Shown here one piece after another: positions 31,763 to 40,598 of a stretch of 54,710 bases of DNA; the first letter of the stretch is position 1; each line of letters opens with the position of its first letter. The stretch is from Methylohalomonas lacus (GTDB lineage Bacteria; Pseudomonadota; Gammaproteobacteria; Methylohalomonadales; Methylohalomonadaceae), in assembly GCF_024808875.1 (NCBI RefSeq), contig NZ_JANUCT010000017.1, positions 1 to 54,710 of the forward strand, read 5' to 3'. A program made the translations under genes and the position numbers. Below the pieces are notes generated by a model, which ran no database searches, was not told the origin of the DNA, and saw only the letters and a list, made by a program, of their open reading frames with translations.

Positions 31763-34009
31763 TCAGGTATCGTGGCTTACGGCGCGACTGTCACGCGCAG
31801 CATACTGTGCCAGCCGGGTCAGGCGTACATAGCTGTGATAACGCGAACGGATCTCGCGCACGTAGGCGACCGGCTGACCGCAACTGCAGGTCGTGTCATT
31901 ACGCATGGTCAGCATGGCCTTTTCGACGTTATCGAACCAGCGGTTGGCATCCAGGCCCATTTCGCGAGCGCGTTGTCGGGCCTGTTCCACCCGGCTGTAG
32001 CCGGCATTGTAAGCTGCCAGCGACAACCAGATCCGATCTTCAAATGCCAGCGCCTCATCAAAACGCTTATACAGGTAGTTCAGGTAACTTACCCCGGCGT
32101 GGATGGACGATTCGGGCTGATATAATTCGGTGAAGCCAAGATCGTCGGCGGTTGTCGGCAGCAGCTGCATCAGGCCGATGGCACCGGCACTGGATTGTGC
32201 CGCCGGATCAAAACGGCTTTCCTGGTACATCTGCGCGACGATCAGACGCCAGTCGAAACCGAATTCGTCAGCGTAACGCCGGACCAGCTCGTCGTAGGGC
32301 GACAGTTCCCCGCCCAGCGCCAGCAGCCTGTCGGTGCTTTTTTCCAGCGGTGTGTACCTGATCGGTTGCTCGAAGTAGCGCGCATACAGAACATTATAAT
32401 CGCGGCTGCGATAGGTCTCGGCCAGATAGTCATTCACGGCCATCAGCAGCTGCTGATCATCGTCACGCATAAGCCAGCCATGCGGCAGCGGTTCGCTGAT
32501 CGGGAAGTGCGCCTGCGTTTCCTTGTCAGCCGCCAGCAGTGCCTGTGACTTGTGACTGTCGACCACGGTGAGATCATAAATACCTTTCGCCACCCGCTGC
32601 AGGATCTCGCCGAGAGACTGGTTGTCGTCGGCGGTGACGACGTCCACCGCGATACCGCGTTGCTGATAACGTTCCAGCAAGCGCTTGTGCGGGCTACCGG
32701 CCGGCAGGACGATACGCCGGCCATCAAGGTCGCGGGCATCAAGCAGCGTGTCGTCACTGTCGCGCCCCACGATCAATGGCGCGGCATAGTTATAGGGACG
32801 CGAGACACTCAGTTTCGGGTTGTTGCGAACGCTGGCCGCCGGTACCGACGCGGCGATCAGGTCACCGCGGCCTTCCAGCAACCAGCGCACCATATCCTGT
32901 TGTGACGGTGCCACGACAACCTCGACACGCAGGTCGTGCTCGCGGGCGAAGCGGCGAATCAGATCGTATTCAAAACCACGCAGTTCGCCGTTGTCGGCGA
33001 GATAGTAATTCGCCGGGCTCTGATAGGTGATGACGCGTAGCTGGCGCCGTTCGGTGATCCCCGGCAAATCGTCAAAGCGCACGTCCGCCACACTGCGCGA
33101 CAATGCTTCTCGACTCAGGTAACTGTCGATGGATTGACGCAGATCATCGGCCTCCGGGTGTACCGCCCAGGCCAGGTTCTGGGCCTCGGGCAGATCGAAG
33201 GCCACATCCAGCTGCGGCTGGTGCGGCAGGTAGTCGGCAAGCACGGCGCTGTCGGCAACGGCCATGTCGTATTCACCCTGCACAACCTTGCGCAGCATAT
33301 CGGTGGACGTTTGCCCGGTGTCAACGACAACTATGTCCAGTTCGGCATGCTCGGCGGCATGATTTTGCAGCAGCGGACGCGCCGGCGAACTCGCCGGCAC
33401 GGCAATACTGCCGGCGGTCAGCTCGGCCAGGCTGGCCAGCTCCGCGCCATCGCGATGTATCACCAGCCGCTGGCGTGACACGCTCCACGGCTGGGTTAGC
33501 TCGGCCGCGGTCAGCGTGCCCGTATTCAGGTATTCATGCTGGCCGGCGATCAGATCGCCTTGGCCGGATTGCAGGGCGGGCACCAGTTCGCTGGCGCTGT
33601 CGACCAGTATCCAGACCAGCTCACGATCGACCGCTGCGGCATAGTCTTCCAGCAGCTGGATTTCGCCGCCGGCAAGCGCCGGTTGTTGCGGTTGGCCGGG
33701 CCGGCGCTGTGCCAGCACGCGCAACCTGTCGTCCGCCGCTGCCAGCGCTGCCGTCACGAGCGGCAGGATACGGCCGGAAACCTGCGGCGGCTGGTGCCGG
33801 GCGTCATCGAGGCTGTTGGCGAAATTGCTGTGGGCGGCGGTTTTGGCGGTTGCGACCGAGCCCTCGGTATAGCTGCCGGTCGACAGCATGAGGCCAGCCT
33901 GACCCAGTGTCAGTACGATGCCGAGCAGGCATAGCGCAACGATCGGGCGAACGTGATCGTTCGGCACGAAGCGATGCAGCAGCTTATTTGTCAGATTGTT
34001 GCTCAGCAA
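31763..34009 (-). CDS. MltF-like lytic transglycosylase, two sensor domains
   Basis: The 748-residue product has one N-terminal membrane segment (about 25-45), then two consecutive solute-binding-protein type 3 domains (about 80-300 and 310-545), then a lysozyme-like SLT domain (about 575-715) with the catalytic Glu in QMYQESRFDPAAQ and the motif SAGAIGLMQLLPTTA. Classical MltF has one sensor domain. A TTG start at 34009 is preferred because GGAGGG lies just before it; an upstream TTG at 34051 is weaker. It cleaves peptidoglycan in the periplasm, probably under ligand control. Confidence 0.88.
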   Translation of the reverse strand: MLSNNLTNKLLHRFVPNDHVRPIVALCLLGIVLTLGQAGLMLSTGSYTEGSVATAKTAAHSNFANSLDDARHQPPQVSGRILPLVTAALAAADDRLRVLAQRRPGQPQQPALAGGEIQLLEDYAAAVDRELVWILVDSASELVPALQSGQGDLIAGQHEYLNTGTLTAAELTQPWSVSRQRLVIHRDGAELASLAELTAGSIAVPASSPARPLLQNHAAEHAELDIVVVDTGQTSTDMLRKVVQGEYDMAVADSAVLADYLPHQPQLDVAFDLPEAQNLAWAVHPEADDLRQSIDSYLSREALSRSVADVRFDDLPGITERRQLRVITYQSPANYYLADNGELRGFEYDLIRRFAREHDLRVEVVVAPSQQDMVRWLLEGRGDLIAASVPAASVRNNPKLSVSRPYNYAAPLIVGRDSDDTLLDARDLDGRRIVLPAGSPHKRLLERYQQRGIAVDVVTADDNQSLGEILQRVAKGIYDLTVVDSHKSQALLAADKETQAHFPISEPLPHGWLMRDDDQQLLMAVNDYLAETYRSRDYNVLYARYFEQPIRYTPLEKSTDRLLALGGELSPYDELVRRYADEFGFDWRLIVAQMYQESRFDPAAQSSAGAIGLMQLLPTTADDLGFTELYQPESSIHAGVSYLNYLYKRFDEALAFEDRIWLSLAAYNAGYSRVEQARQRAREMGLDANRWFDNVEKAMLTMRNDTTCSCGQPVAYVREIRSRYHSYVRLTRLAQYAARDSRAVSHDT

Positions 34010-34113
34010 AACTTGCCCTCCCTGCACGACCACGACCGCCAGCAGCTTCAATTCAGTAACGGATCGAACTGTGATAGCGGTCGGTACGAACGTGCGCCCT
34101 GGACTCTAGCGCT

Positions 34114-34150
34114 ATATATTGGGCATGCAGGTGTTAATTATACAATATAT
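34114..34150. promoter_or_regulatory. AT-rich inverted repeat upstream of mltF-like gene
   Basis: ATATATTG (34114-34121) and CAATATAT (34143-34150) are inverted copies 21 bp apart in the 237-bp gap between the lytic transglycosylase and murU. The surroundings are much more AT-rich than the rest of the window, as expected of a promoter region. The function is inferred. Confidence 0.3.
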
Positions 34151-34246
34151 TGAGAATACTGCCTAAACAGGGGCACAGCATAACAAGCTTTATGCTGCAC
34201 CGCAATGTAGACGTCTGTCTATGGGACAGGCCGACGGACGTTCGGT

Positions 34247-34933
34247 TCAGGCGGGTGGATCACCGGCGCGCAGGGCGGCATCCAGGCTGCGCAGGCGCTC
34301 TGGCGTGCCGACATCGATCCAGACACCGGCATAGTGCTGACCGCTGACCCGGCCGGTAGCGGCGGCCTCGCGCAGCAGCGGTGCCAGCGGGAAGGCACCG
34401 GCCGGCTGGTCGGCGAACAGCGCAGGCCGGTAAAGACCGATGCCGCTGTAGGTATAGCGGCGGCCGGGGACGTCCGCGGCGTACCCCACACGACCGTCGG
34501 CGAGCGCGAAATCGCCGGCATTGTTGTGGCCGGGATTGTCGACCAGCAACAGGTGCGCAAGCGTTTCGGCCGGCATGGCGAGCTCGGCGAACGGAAAATC
34601 CGTGTAGACGTCAGCGTTGACGACGAGGAACGGATCGCTGTCGATAAGCGCCAGCGCGTTGCGGATACCGCCGCCCGTTTCCAGTGGCTGGTCGCCCTCG
34701 GCAGAATAGTGAATGCTTACACCGAAAGCGTTGCCGGAGCCCAGTCGCGCCTCGATCTGATCACCGAAACGGGCGTGATTGATGATCAGATCGCGCACGC
34801 CGGCCGCCGCCAGGCGCTCGACGTGATACTGGATCAGCGGCTTGCCGGCCACCTCCAGCAACGGCTTCGGCGTCCGGTCGGTGAGCGGCCGCATACGCTG
34901 GCCGCGCCCGGCAGCAAGGATCAGCGCCTGCAT
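34247..34933 (-). CDS. murU: MurNAc-1-phosphate uridylyltransferase MurU
   Basis: MurU joins UTP to N-acetylmuramate 1-phosphate to give UDP-MurNAc, salvaging cell-wall sugar. The 228-residue product has the nucleotidyltransferase signature LAAGRGQRMRPLTDRTPKPLLEVAGKPL, metal-binding Asp in VVNADVYTDFP, and GVWIDVGTPERL near the end. The start ATG at 34933 overlaps the amgK stop. The amgK-murU pair is the standard salvage module in Pseudomonas and relatives. Confidence 0.94.
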   Translation of the reverse strand: MQALILAAGRGQRMRPLTDRTPKPLLEVAGKPLIQYHVERLAAAGVRDLIINHARFGDQIEARLGSGNAFGVSIHYSAEGDQPLETGGGIRNALALIDSDPFLVVNADVYTDFPFAELAMPAETLAHLLLVDNPGHNNAGDFALADGRVGYAADVPGRRYTYSGIGLYRPALFADQPAGAFPLAPLLREAAATGRVSGQHYAGVWIDVGTPERLRSLDAALRAGDPPA

Positions 34934-35946
34934 CAATGCACCGCGGGCAGGATGCGTTTCGCAAACAGTGCAGCCAGCGGCGCGAGCTCCGGGTAGCGCG
35001 GTGCCACCTGCAGGATGTACTCGAAAAAGCGCGGCGCGTCCTCGAGATACTGCGGCTTGCCGTCGCGGTGACGGATGCGGGCGAAGATGCCGAGCACCTT
35101 TAGATGGCGCTGCACACCCATCCAGTCGACGTCGACCTGGAAATCCGCGAAGCGCGGTGGCAATGGCACGCCGCGCGCGCGTCCCTGCTGCCAGTACTCG
35201 TGCAGCCAGTCGCTGACGCGCGCCGCCGGCCAGCTGATAAAGGCGTCACGGAACAGGCACACGGGGTCGTAACTGACAGGCCCGACCACGGCGTCCTGGA
35301 AATCGAGCACGCCCGGGTTGGGCTGACTGACCATAAGGTTGCGTGGCATGTAGTCGCGGTGCACGAACACCTGCGCCTGGGCCTGGGCACGCGTTATCAG
35401 CGCTTCGAACACGGCGGCCAGATCCGCGGCTTCGGCCGCGTCCAGCTCGATCTGCAAGTGACGACCGAGATACCAGTCGACGAACAGGTTCAGCTCGCGC
35501 AACAACAGCGCCCGGTCGTAGGCCGGCAGACCACTGGCATCGGCATCGGCCTGCATGGTCACCAGCGCGGCGATGGCATCGGCGAACAACGCATCGGCAT
35601 TGGCCTCGTTCAGCACCGCCAGATAAACCGTGGTGCCGAGATCGCCGAGCAGCAGAAAGCCGCGTTCGAGATCCGCGGCCAGTATCCCGGGTACGTGCAG
35701 GCCGGCGCGCTGCAGACGCGCGGCGATATCGACGAACGGCCGGCAGTCTTCGTGTTCCGGTGGCGCGTCCATGACGACATAGCTGCGGCCGCCCTGATGG
35801 AAACGGAAATAGCGACGAAAACTGGCGTCACTCGAAGCCGGTTCGAGCGTGACGATACCGAAGCGCGGCGCCAGCCAGTCATGCAGCGCGGCCAGGCGCG
35901 GGTCGGTTGCGGCGGTCGATTGCGGTGTTGCCATCATCGGCGACAT
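34933..35946 (-). CDS. amgK: Anomeric MurNAc/GlcNAc kinase AmgK
   Basis: AmgK phosphorylates MurNAc at the anomeric carbon, feeding MurU. The 337-residue aminoglycoside-phosphotransferase-like protein has the catalytic loop VFVHRDYMPRNLMV and the metal-binding VLDFQDAVVGPVSYD, as expected. GDLGTTVYLAVLN lies near residue 100. Transcription is divergent from the cation exchanger gene 104 bp away. mupP, the usual third member of the pathway, is not in the window. Confidence 0.94.
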   Translation of the reverse strand: MSPMMATPQSTAATDPRLAALHDWLAPRFGIVTLEPASSDASFRRYFRFHQGGRSYVVMDAPPEHEDCRPFVDIAARLQRAGLHVPGILAADLERGFLLLGDLGTTVYLAVLNEANADALFADAIAALVTMQADADASGLPAYDRALLLRELNLFVDWYLGRHLQIELDAAEAADLAAVFEALITRAQAQAQVFVHRDYMPRNLMVSQPNPGVLDFQDAVVGPVSYDPVCLFRDAFISWPAARVSDWLHEYWQQGRARGVPLPPRFADFQVDVDWMGVQRHLKVLGIFARIRHRDGKPQYLEDAPRFFEYILQVAPRYPELAPLAALFAKRILPAVH

Positions 35947-36050
35947 TATAAATTGTCACATCCATGAATGCGCCGGTTTTGCCGAATCGCCGGCATCTGG
36001 CATGATTGCGCCTCTTTCCGCCAGCCCGGTACTGGAGTCCGTAACCGACT

Positions 36051-37031
36051 ATGCTACTAGCCTGTCTCGCCGTCATCGCCGGCCTGGTGCTGCTGTCCTA
36101 CGGTGCCGACCGCTTTGTCCTCGGCGCTGCAGCCACGGCCCGCAATGTCGGCGTAACGCCGTTCGTGATCGGCCTGACCGTGGTCGGCATGGCCACCTCG
36201 TTACCGGAGGTGCTGGTTGGCTCGGTCGCCGCGCTGGACGGTCATATTGAAATCGCGATCGGTAATGCCATCGGCTCGAACATCGCCAATGTCGCACTGG
36301 TACTGGGCGCCAGCGCCGTGGTGCTGCCGATCGTCGTCACCTCCAACTCGGTACGCCGTGAATACGGACTGATGGCTCTGGCCATCGGTCTCGCCGGCCT
36401 GCTGTTGCTCGACCTCGACCTGACACGCGCCGATGGCCTGATCCTGATTGGCGCGCTGGTTGCCGTGATGGCCGCCATCATTTACATCGCCCGCCGCGTC
36501 GCAGTCAGCGGTGACGATGACCCGCTGATCGCCGAGAGCGACCAGGAATACCGTGCCGAGATGGCGCCGTTGCGCGCCGCCGTGTATCTGGGCATCGGCC
36601 TGTTGCTGTTGCTCGGCGGTGCTGAACTGTTGGTTCGCGGCGCAGTTTTCATCGCTGCAGCGTTCGGCATCAGCGACCTGGTCATCGGCCTGACGATCAT
36701 CGCCGTCGGTACCAGTCTGCCCGAGCTGGCGGCGTCAATTGCGAGTATCATGAAACGCGAGGCCGACATTGCGATAGGCAATATTATCGGGTCAAATATG
36801 TTCAACATGCTGGCCGTATTGGGCGTGCCAGCGCTGCTCAATCCGGACGCCTTTCAGGTCAGCGTCATCGCCCGCGATTTTCCGGTCATGGTCGGCTTAA
36901 GCGTATTGATGGGACTGATGCTATTCACAAGACAACGCGGCCGTATCGGCCGGCCGGAAGGCCTGCTGCTGCTTGCCTGTTTTATCGCCTATCAGGCCTG
37001 GCTGTTCATCGACCCGGGCACACACGTCTGA
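36051..37031 (+). CDS. yrbG: Calcium/sodium antiporter, YrbG family
   Basis: The 326-residue inner-membrane protein consists of two homologous halves, each with a cation-binding repeat: GLTVVGMATSLPEVLVGSVAAL in the first and GLTIIAVGTSLPELAASIASIM in the second. About ten membrane segments are present. It exchanges Ca2+ or similar cations for Na+ or H+. It heads the cluster yrbG-kdsD-kdsC-lptC-lptA-lptB-rpoN, an order shared with many gammaproteobacteria. Confidence 0.95.
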   Translation: MLLACLAVIAGLVLLSYGADRFVLGAAATARNVGVTPFVIGLTVVGMATSLPEVLVGSVAALDGHIEIAIGNAIGSNIANVALVLGASAVVLPIVVTSNSVRREYGLMALAIGLAGLLLLDLDLTRADGLILIGALVAVMAAIIYIARRVAVSGDDDPLIAESDQEYRAEMAPLRAAVYLGIGLLLLLGGAELLVRGAVFIAAAFGISDLVIGLTIIAVGTSLPELAASIASIMKREADIAIGNIIGSNMFNMLAVLGVPALLNPDAFQVSVIARDFPVMVGLSVLMGLMLFTRQRGRIGRPEGLLLLACFIAYQAWLFIDPGTHV

Positions 37032-37035
37032 CGCC

Positions 37036-38046
37036 ATGACCAGCAAGAACCGCGACCTCCGCCACCTGCACGAATTCGATGCCGAGCGCCTGATTACGCT
37101 GGGCCGGGCCGTGATCGAGACCGAAACCGCGGCCATCGCCGCGCTGGCACCGCGCATCGACGCCGAGTTCGCGCGCGCCTGCCGTTTCCTGCTCAACTGC
37201 CAGGGCCGCACCGTCGTCCTCGGCATGGGCAAGTCCGGCCATATCGGCGGCAAGATCGCCGCCACGCTGGCTTCCACCGGTACGCCGGCGTTTTTCGTAC
37301 ACCCGGGCGAGGCCAGCCACGGCGACCTCGGCATGATTACGCCCGATGACGTGGTGCTGGCACTGTCGAACTCCGGCGAAACCGACGAGATCGTCGCCCT
37401 GTTGCCGGTCATCAAACGCCTCGGCGTACCGCTAATCGCCATGACCGGCAAGCCCCGGTCAACGCTGGCCCAGGCCGCGGACGTCAGCCTCGACATCAGC
37501 GTCGACAAGGAAGCCTGTCCGCTGGGTCTGGCACCGACTTCAAGTACCACGGCAACGCTGGCCATGGGCGACGCCGTCGCCATCGCCCTGCTCGAAGCGC
37601 GCGAGTTCAGCGCCGAGGACTTCGCGCTGTCACATCCCGGCGGCACGCTCGGCCGGCGACTACTGCTGCATGTCAGCAATATCATGCATACCGGCGACGA
37701 AATGCCGGTAGTAACGGAAACCACCACGCTCAGGGAGGCGCTGCTGGAAATGACCCGCAAGGGGCTCGGCACCACCGCCGTGGTCGACGCCGACAATCGT
37801 GTCGCCGGCGTGTTCACCGACGGTGACCTGCGGCGCACCCTGGATGCCGGCATCGACGTGCGCAGCGCGCCCATTGCCGAGGTGATGACACGCCAGTGCA
37901 AGACCACACGCGCCGAGGCGCTGGCGGTGGAAGCACTGAGCCTGATGGAGGATCACAAGATCAACGCCCTGCTGGTGGTCGACGACCAGCAGAAATTGAT
38001 CGGCGTTCTCAATATGCACGACCTGCTGCGTTCGGGCGTCGTATGA
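37036..38046 (+). CDS. kdsD: Arabinose-5-phosphate isomerase KdsD
   Basis: KdsD interconverts ribulose 5-phosphate and arabinose 5-phosphate, the first step of Kdo synthesis. The 336-residue product contains an SIS sugar isomerase domain (VVLGMGKSGHIGGKIAATLAS and HPGEASHGDLGMI) and two C-terminal CBS domains (about 210-330). The start ATG at 37036 follows the yrbG stop by 4 bp. Its stop overlaps kdsC as ATGA. Confidence 0.96.
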   Translation: MTSKNRDLRHLHEFDAERLITLGRAVIETETAAIAALAPRIDAEFARACRFLLNCQGRTVVLGMGKSGHIGGKIAATLASTGTPAFFVHPGEASHGDLGMITPDDVVLALSNSGETDEIVALLPVIKRLGVPLIAMTGKPRSTLAQAADVSLDISVDKEACPLGLAPTSSTTATLAMGDAVAIALLEAREFSAEDFALSHPGGTLGRRLLLHVSNIMHTGDEMPVVTETTTLREALLEMTRKGLGTTAVVDADNRVAGVFTDGDLRRTLDAGIDVRSAPIAEVMTRQCKTTRAEALAVEALSLMEDHKINALLVVDDQQKLIGVLNMHDLLRSGVV

Positions 38047-38576
38047 ACACGGTGACCGCCAAGGCCGAACGCGTCAGGCTGGCGATCTTCGACGTCGACG
38101 GCGTGCTTACCGATGGCCGCCTGATCCTCGGCGACGACGGCACGGAACATAAGGCATTTCATGTGCGCGACGGCCTCGGCCTGGTGCTGATGCGCGAAGC
38201 CGGCCTCAAGGTGGCGATCATCTCCGCGCGCCAGTCCCAGGTTACCGCCGAACGCATGGCCGCGCTCGGCATCGAATACGTCTACCAGGGCAGCCAGGAC
38301 AAGGCGCAAACCTACAGCGCACTATTGGATGAACTGGACCTGCCGGCAGCGGACACCGCCTACGTCGGCGACGACCTGGTCGATCTGCCGGTACTGAACC
38401 GCGCCGGGCTGGCGGTGGCGGTCGCCGACGCCCACCCACTGGTACGCGAACGCGCCGACTTCGTCACAGCGGCCGCCGGCGGCCGCGGCGCGGTGCGCGA
38501 GGTGTGCGAACTCATCCTCGATGCCCAGCAACGGCTGGCGCCCCTGCTGGCGCGCTATACGGATGCCGCCAACTAG
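38043..38576 (+). CDS. kdsC: Kdo-8-phosphate phosphatase KdsC
   Basis: KdsC removes phosphate from Kdo 8-phosphate. The 177-residue HAD enzyme has the nucleophile motif IFDVDGVLTDG, motif II IISAR, and motif IV YVGDDLVDLPVL. It lacks a cap domain, as is normal for the family, which acts as a tetramer. Translation is coupled to kdsD through the ATGA overlap. lptC starts 17 bp later. Confidence 0.96.
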   Translation: MNTVTAKAERVRLAIFDVDGVLTDGRLILGDDGTEHKAFHVRDGLGLVLMREAGLKVAIISARQSQVTAERMAALGIEYVYQGSQDKAQTYSALLDELDLPAADTAYVGDDLVDLPVLNRAGLAVAVADAHPLVRERADFVTAAAGGRGAVREVCELILDAQQRLAPLLARYTDAAN

Positions 38577-38593
38577 GCGGATGCCGGGCAACC

Positions 38594-39205
38594 ATGTCGC
38601 TGCGCTGGCGCCTCATTCTTTTGCTCTTGCCGCTGACGGCGGTCAGTTTCTACGTTGTCTACCAGCTTGAGCACGACCAACAGGGCGACGAGCGTGCCGC
38701 CGAACGTGTGCCGGATTACACCATGACCGACCTCGACAGCCTGAACATGGACGTCGAGGGCGACCCGGAAACGCGCCTGCGCGCGGATTTTATGGCGCAT
38801 TTCGAGGACCAAGGGGAGACGGAACTGACTGGACCGCGGCTTGAGATGTTCCGGCCCGGCCGCCCGCCACTACACGTGCGCGCCGATCGGGGCTGGGTGA
38901 CATCCGGCAATGAGGTTATCCTGTTGCGTGACAACGTGCGTTTCTGGGAACCGGGTGAAGCCGACACGCCGGTGTTCGAGATCACGACCAGCGCGGCGAC
39001 GGTTTATCCCGAGCGCGACATGGCCGAAACCGACCAGCCGGCAACGCTGACCACACCCGAGTCGCGCACCGACAGCGTCGGCATGCGCGCGTACATGAAG
39101 GAAGGTCGCATCGAGATGCTGAGCCGGGTCAAGACCGTCCTTGAGGCCAGCCAGACCCGTCCGGATCGCGAGACCGGACGCAGCGAACAACCCGAACCGG
39201 AATAG
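38594..39205 (+). CDS. lptC: LPS export protein LptC
   Basis: LptC is the single-pass bitopic subunit that passes LPS from LptBFG to LptA. The 203-residue protein has an N-terminal membrane helix (LILLLLPLTAVSFYVVY) and a periplasmic beta-jellyroll domain (YTMTDLDSLNMDVEGDPETR). The C-terminal tail is polar and longer than the fold requires. lptA starts 3 bp after its stop. Confidence 0.93.
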   Translation: MSLRWRLILLLLPLTAVSFYVVYQLEHDQQGDERAAERVPDYTMTDLDSLNMDVEGDPETRLRADFMAHFEDQGETELTGPRLEMFRPGRPPLHVRADRGWVTSGNEVILLRDNVRFWEPGEADTPVFEITTSAATVYPERDMAETDQPATLTTPESRTDSVGMRAYMKEGRIEMLSRVKTVLEASQTRPDRETGRSEQPEPE

Positions 39206-39208
39206 ACT

Positions 39209-39772
39209 ATGAAATATATGACCGCCAAGCATTATGTGCCGTTACTCGGCAGCCTGCTGGCAACACTGTTGTGGCCAACCAGTCTGCCGGCACTGTCCTC
39301 CGATAGCGACAAGCCCATGGAAATCGTCGCCGACAGCGCCGAACTCGATGACCAGAAAGGCACCACGGTGTATCGCGGCGACGTCGAGGTCACCCAGGGC
39401 TCGCTGTTCATGTCCGGTCATACACTGACGGTGTATTACGATGAGAACAAGGAACTCGACCGCGCCATCCTTGAAGGCGACCGCGCCTACTACAAGCAGT
39501 TGCCCGACGACAGCGACGTCTACGACGAGGCCTGGGCGCAGCGCATGGAGCGCTACTTTAACGACGGCATGATCATTCTTATCGATGATGCCAAGGTGGT
39601 ACAGGAAGATGTCACCTTCACCGGCCGGCGTATCGAATACGACACCATCAACAGTCGCGTGGTCGCCAAGAGCACACCGGAAGGCAAGGACGCGCCGGTC
39701 ACGGAGGAGGGCGAAGACGGTCGCGTACGCGTGATCATCACGCCGAAAAAACAGTCCGGCGACAGTGAATAG
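39209..39772 (+). CDS. lptA: LPS transport protein LptA
   Basis: LptA forms the periplasmic bridge that carries LPS to the outer membrane. The 187-residue product has a signal peptide (cleavage near SLPALS) and the OstA domain with PMEIVADSAELDDQKGTTVYRGDVEVTQG-like strands. A short Gly/Asp/Lys-rich tail follows. It lies tightly between lptC and lptB. Confidence 0.95.
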   Translation: MKYMTAKHYVPLLGSLLATLLWPTSLPALSSDSDKPMEIVADSAELDDQKGTTVYRGDVEVTQGSLFMSGHTLTVYYDENKELDRAILEGDRAYYKQLPDDSDVYDEAWAQRMERYFNDGMIILIDDAKVVQEDVTFTGRRIEYDTINSRVVAKSTPEGKDAPVTEEGEDGRVRVIITPKKQSGDSE

Positions 39773-39775
39773 GCG

Positions 39776-40555
39776 GTGTCGGTGAGCCCAATGGCAGTCA
39801 GCGCCGAGGCCAGCGTGACCGCGGCGCCGGGCAGCGAACTGAGTGTTCGCAACCTGTCAAAAACGTTCAAGTCGCGGCCGGTGGTGAAAGACGTCAGCCT
39901 GAACGTGCACAGCGGCGAGATCGTCGGCCTGCTGGGGCCGAACGGCGCCGGCAAGACCACAAGCTTTCACATGATCGTCGGCCTGATCCCGGCCGATACC
40001 GGTAGCATTTTCCTCAACGACACCGACCTGAGCCGTCTGCCGATCGACCAGCGCGCGCAGCTGGGGCTGGGTTATCTGCCGCAGGAACCATCGATCTTCC
40101 GCAAGCTGACGGTTGCCGACAACATCATGGCGATCCTGCAGACGCGCCCCGACCTGAGCCCCGGCGACCGCGAGCAACGGCTTGAGGATCTGCTGACGCA
40201 GTTTCATGTCGCCCGTCTGCGCGACAGTGTCGGCGCGAGCCTGTCCGGCGGCGAACGCCGGCGCGTCGAGATCGCCCGGGCGCTGGCCATGGATCCATTG
40301 TTCCTGCTGCTGGACGAGCCGTTTGCCGGCATCGATCCGATATCGATCAGCGATATCCAGGCCATCATCCGGCGCCTGAGCGAGGCCGGTATCGGCATCC
40401 TGATCACCGATCATAATGTGCGCGAAACGCTGGGCACCTGCCACCGCGCCTATATTGTCAGCGATGGCCAGATCATCGCCGCCGGTGAGCCGGATGAAAT
40501 TCTCTCGAATAATCAGGTGCGTGAGGTCTACCTGGGCGAACACTTCCGGCTCTAG
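39776..40555 (+). CDS. lptB: LPS export ABC ATPase LptB
   Basis: LptB powers LPS extraction from the inner membrane. The protein of up to 259 residues contains Walker [17 protein letters not shown], the Q-loop [13 protein letters not shown], signature [15 protein letters not shown] and Walker [14 protein letters not shown]. The first about 20 residues are poorly conserved. GTG codons at 39776 and 39782 and an ATG at 39791 are all possible starts. rpoN follows after 43 bp. Confidence 0.96.
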   Translation: MSVSPMAVSAEASVTAAPGSELSVRNLSKTFKSRPVVKDVSLNVHSGEIVGLLGPNGAGKTTSFHMIVGLIPADTGSIFLNDTDLSRLPIDQRAQLGLGYLPQEPSIFRKLTVADNIMAILQTRPDLSPGDREQRLEDLLTQFHVARLRDSVGASLSGGERRRVEIARALAMDPLFLLLDEPFAGIDPISISDIQAIIRRLSEAGIGILITDHNVRETLGTCHRAYIVSDGQIIAAGEPDEILSNNQVREVYLGEHFRL

Positions 40556-40598
40556 AGTCACCTACAAGCGGTCGAATTTCAGTTAGAATAGTCAGTAT

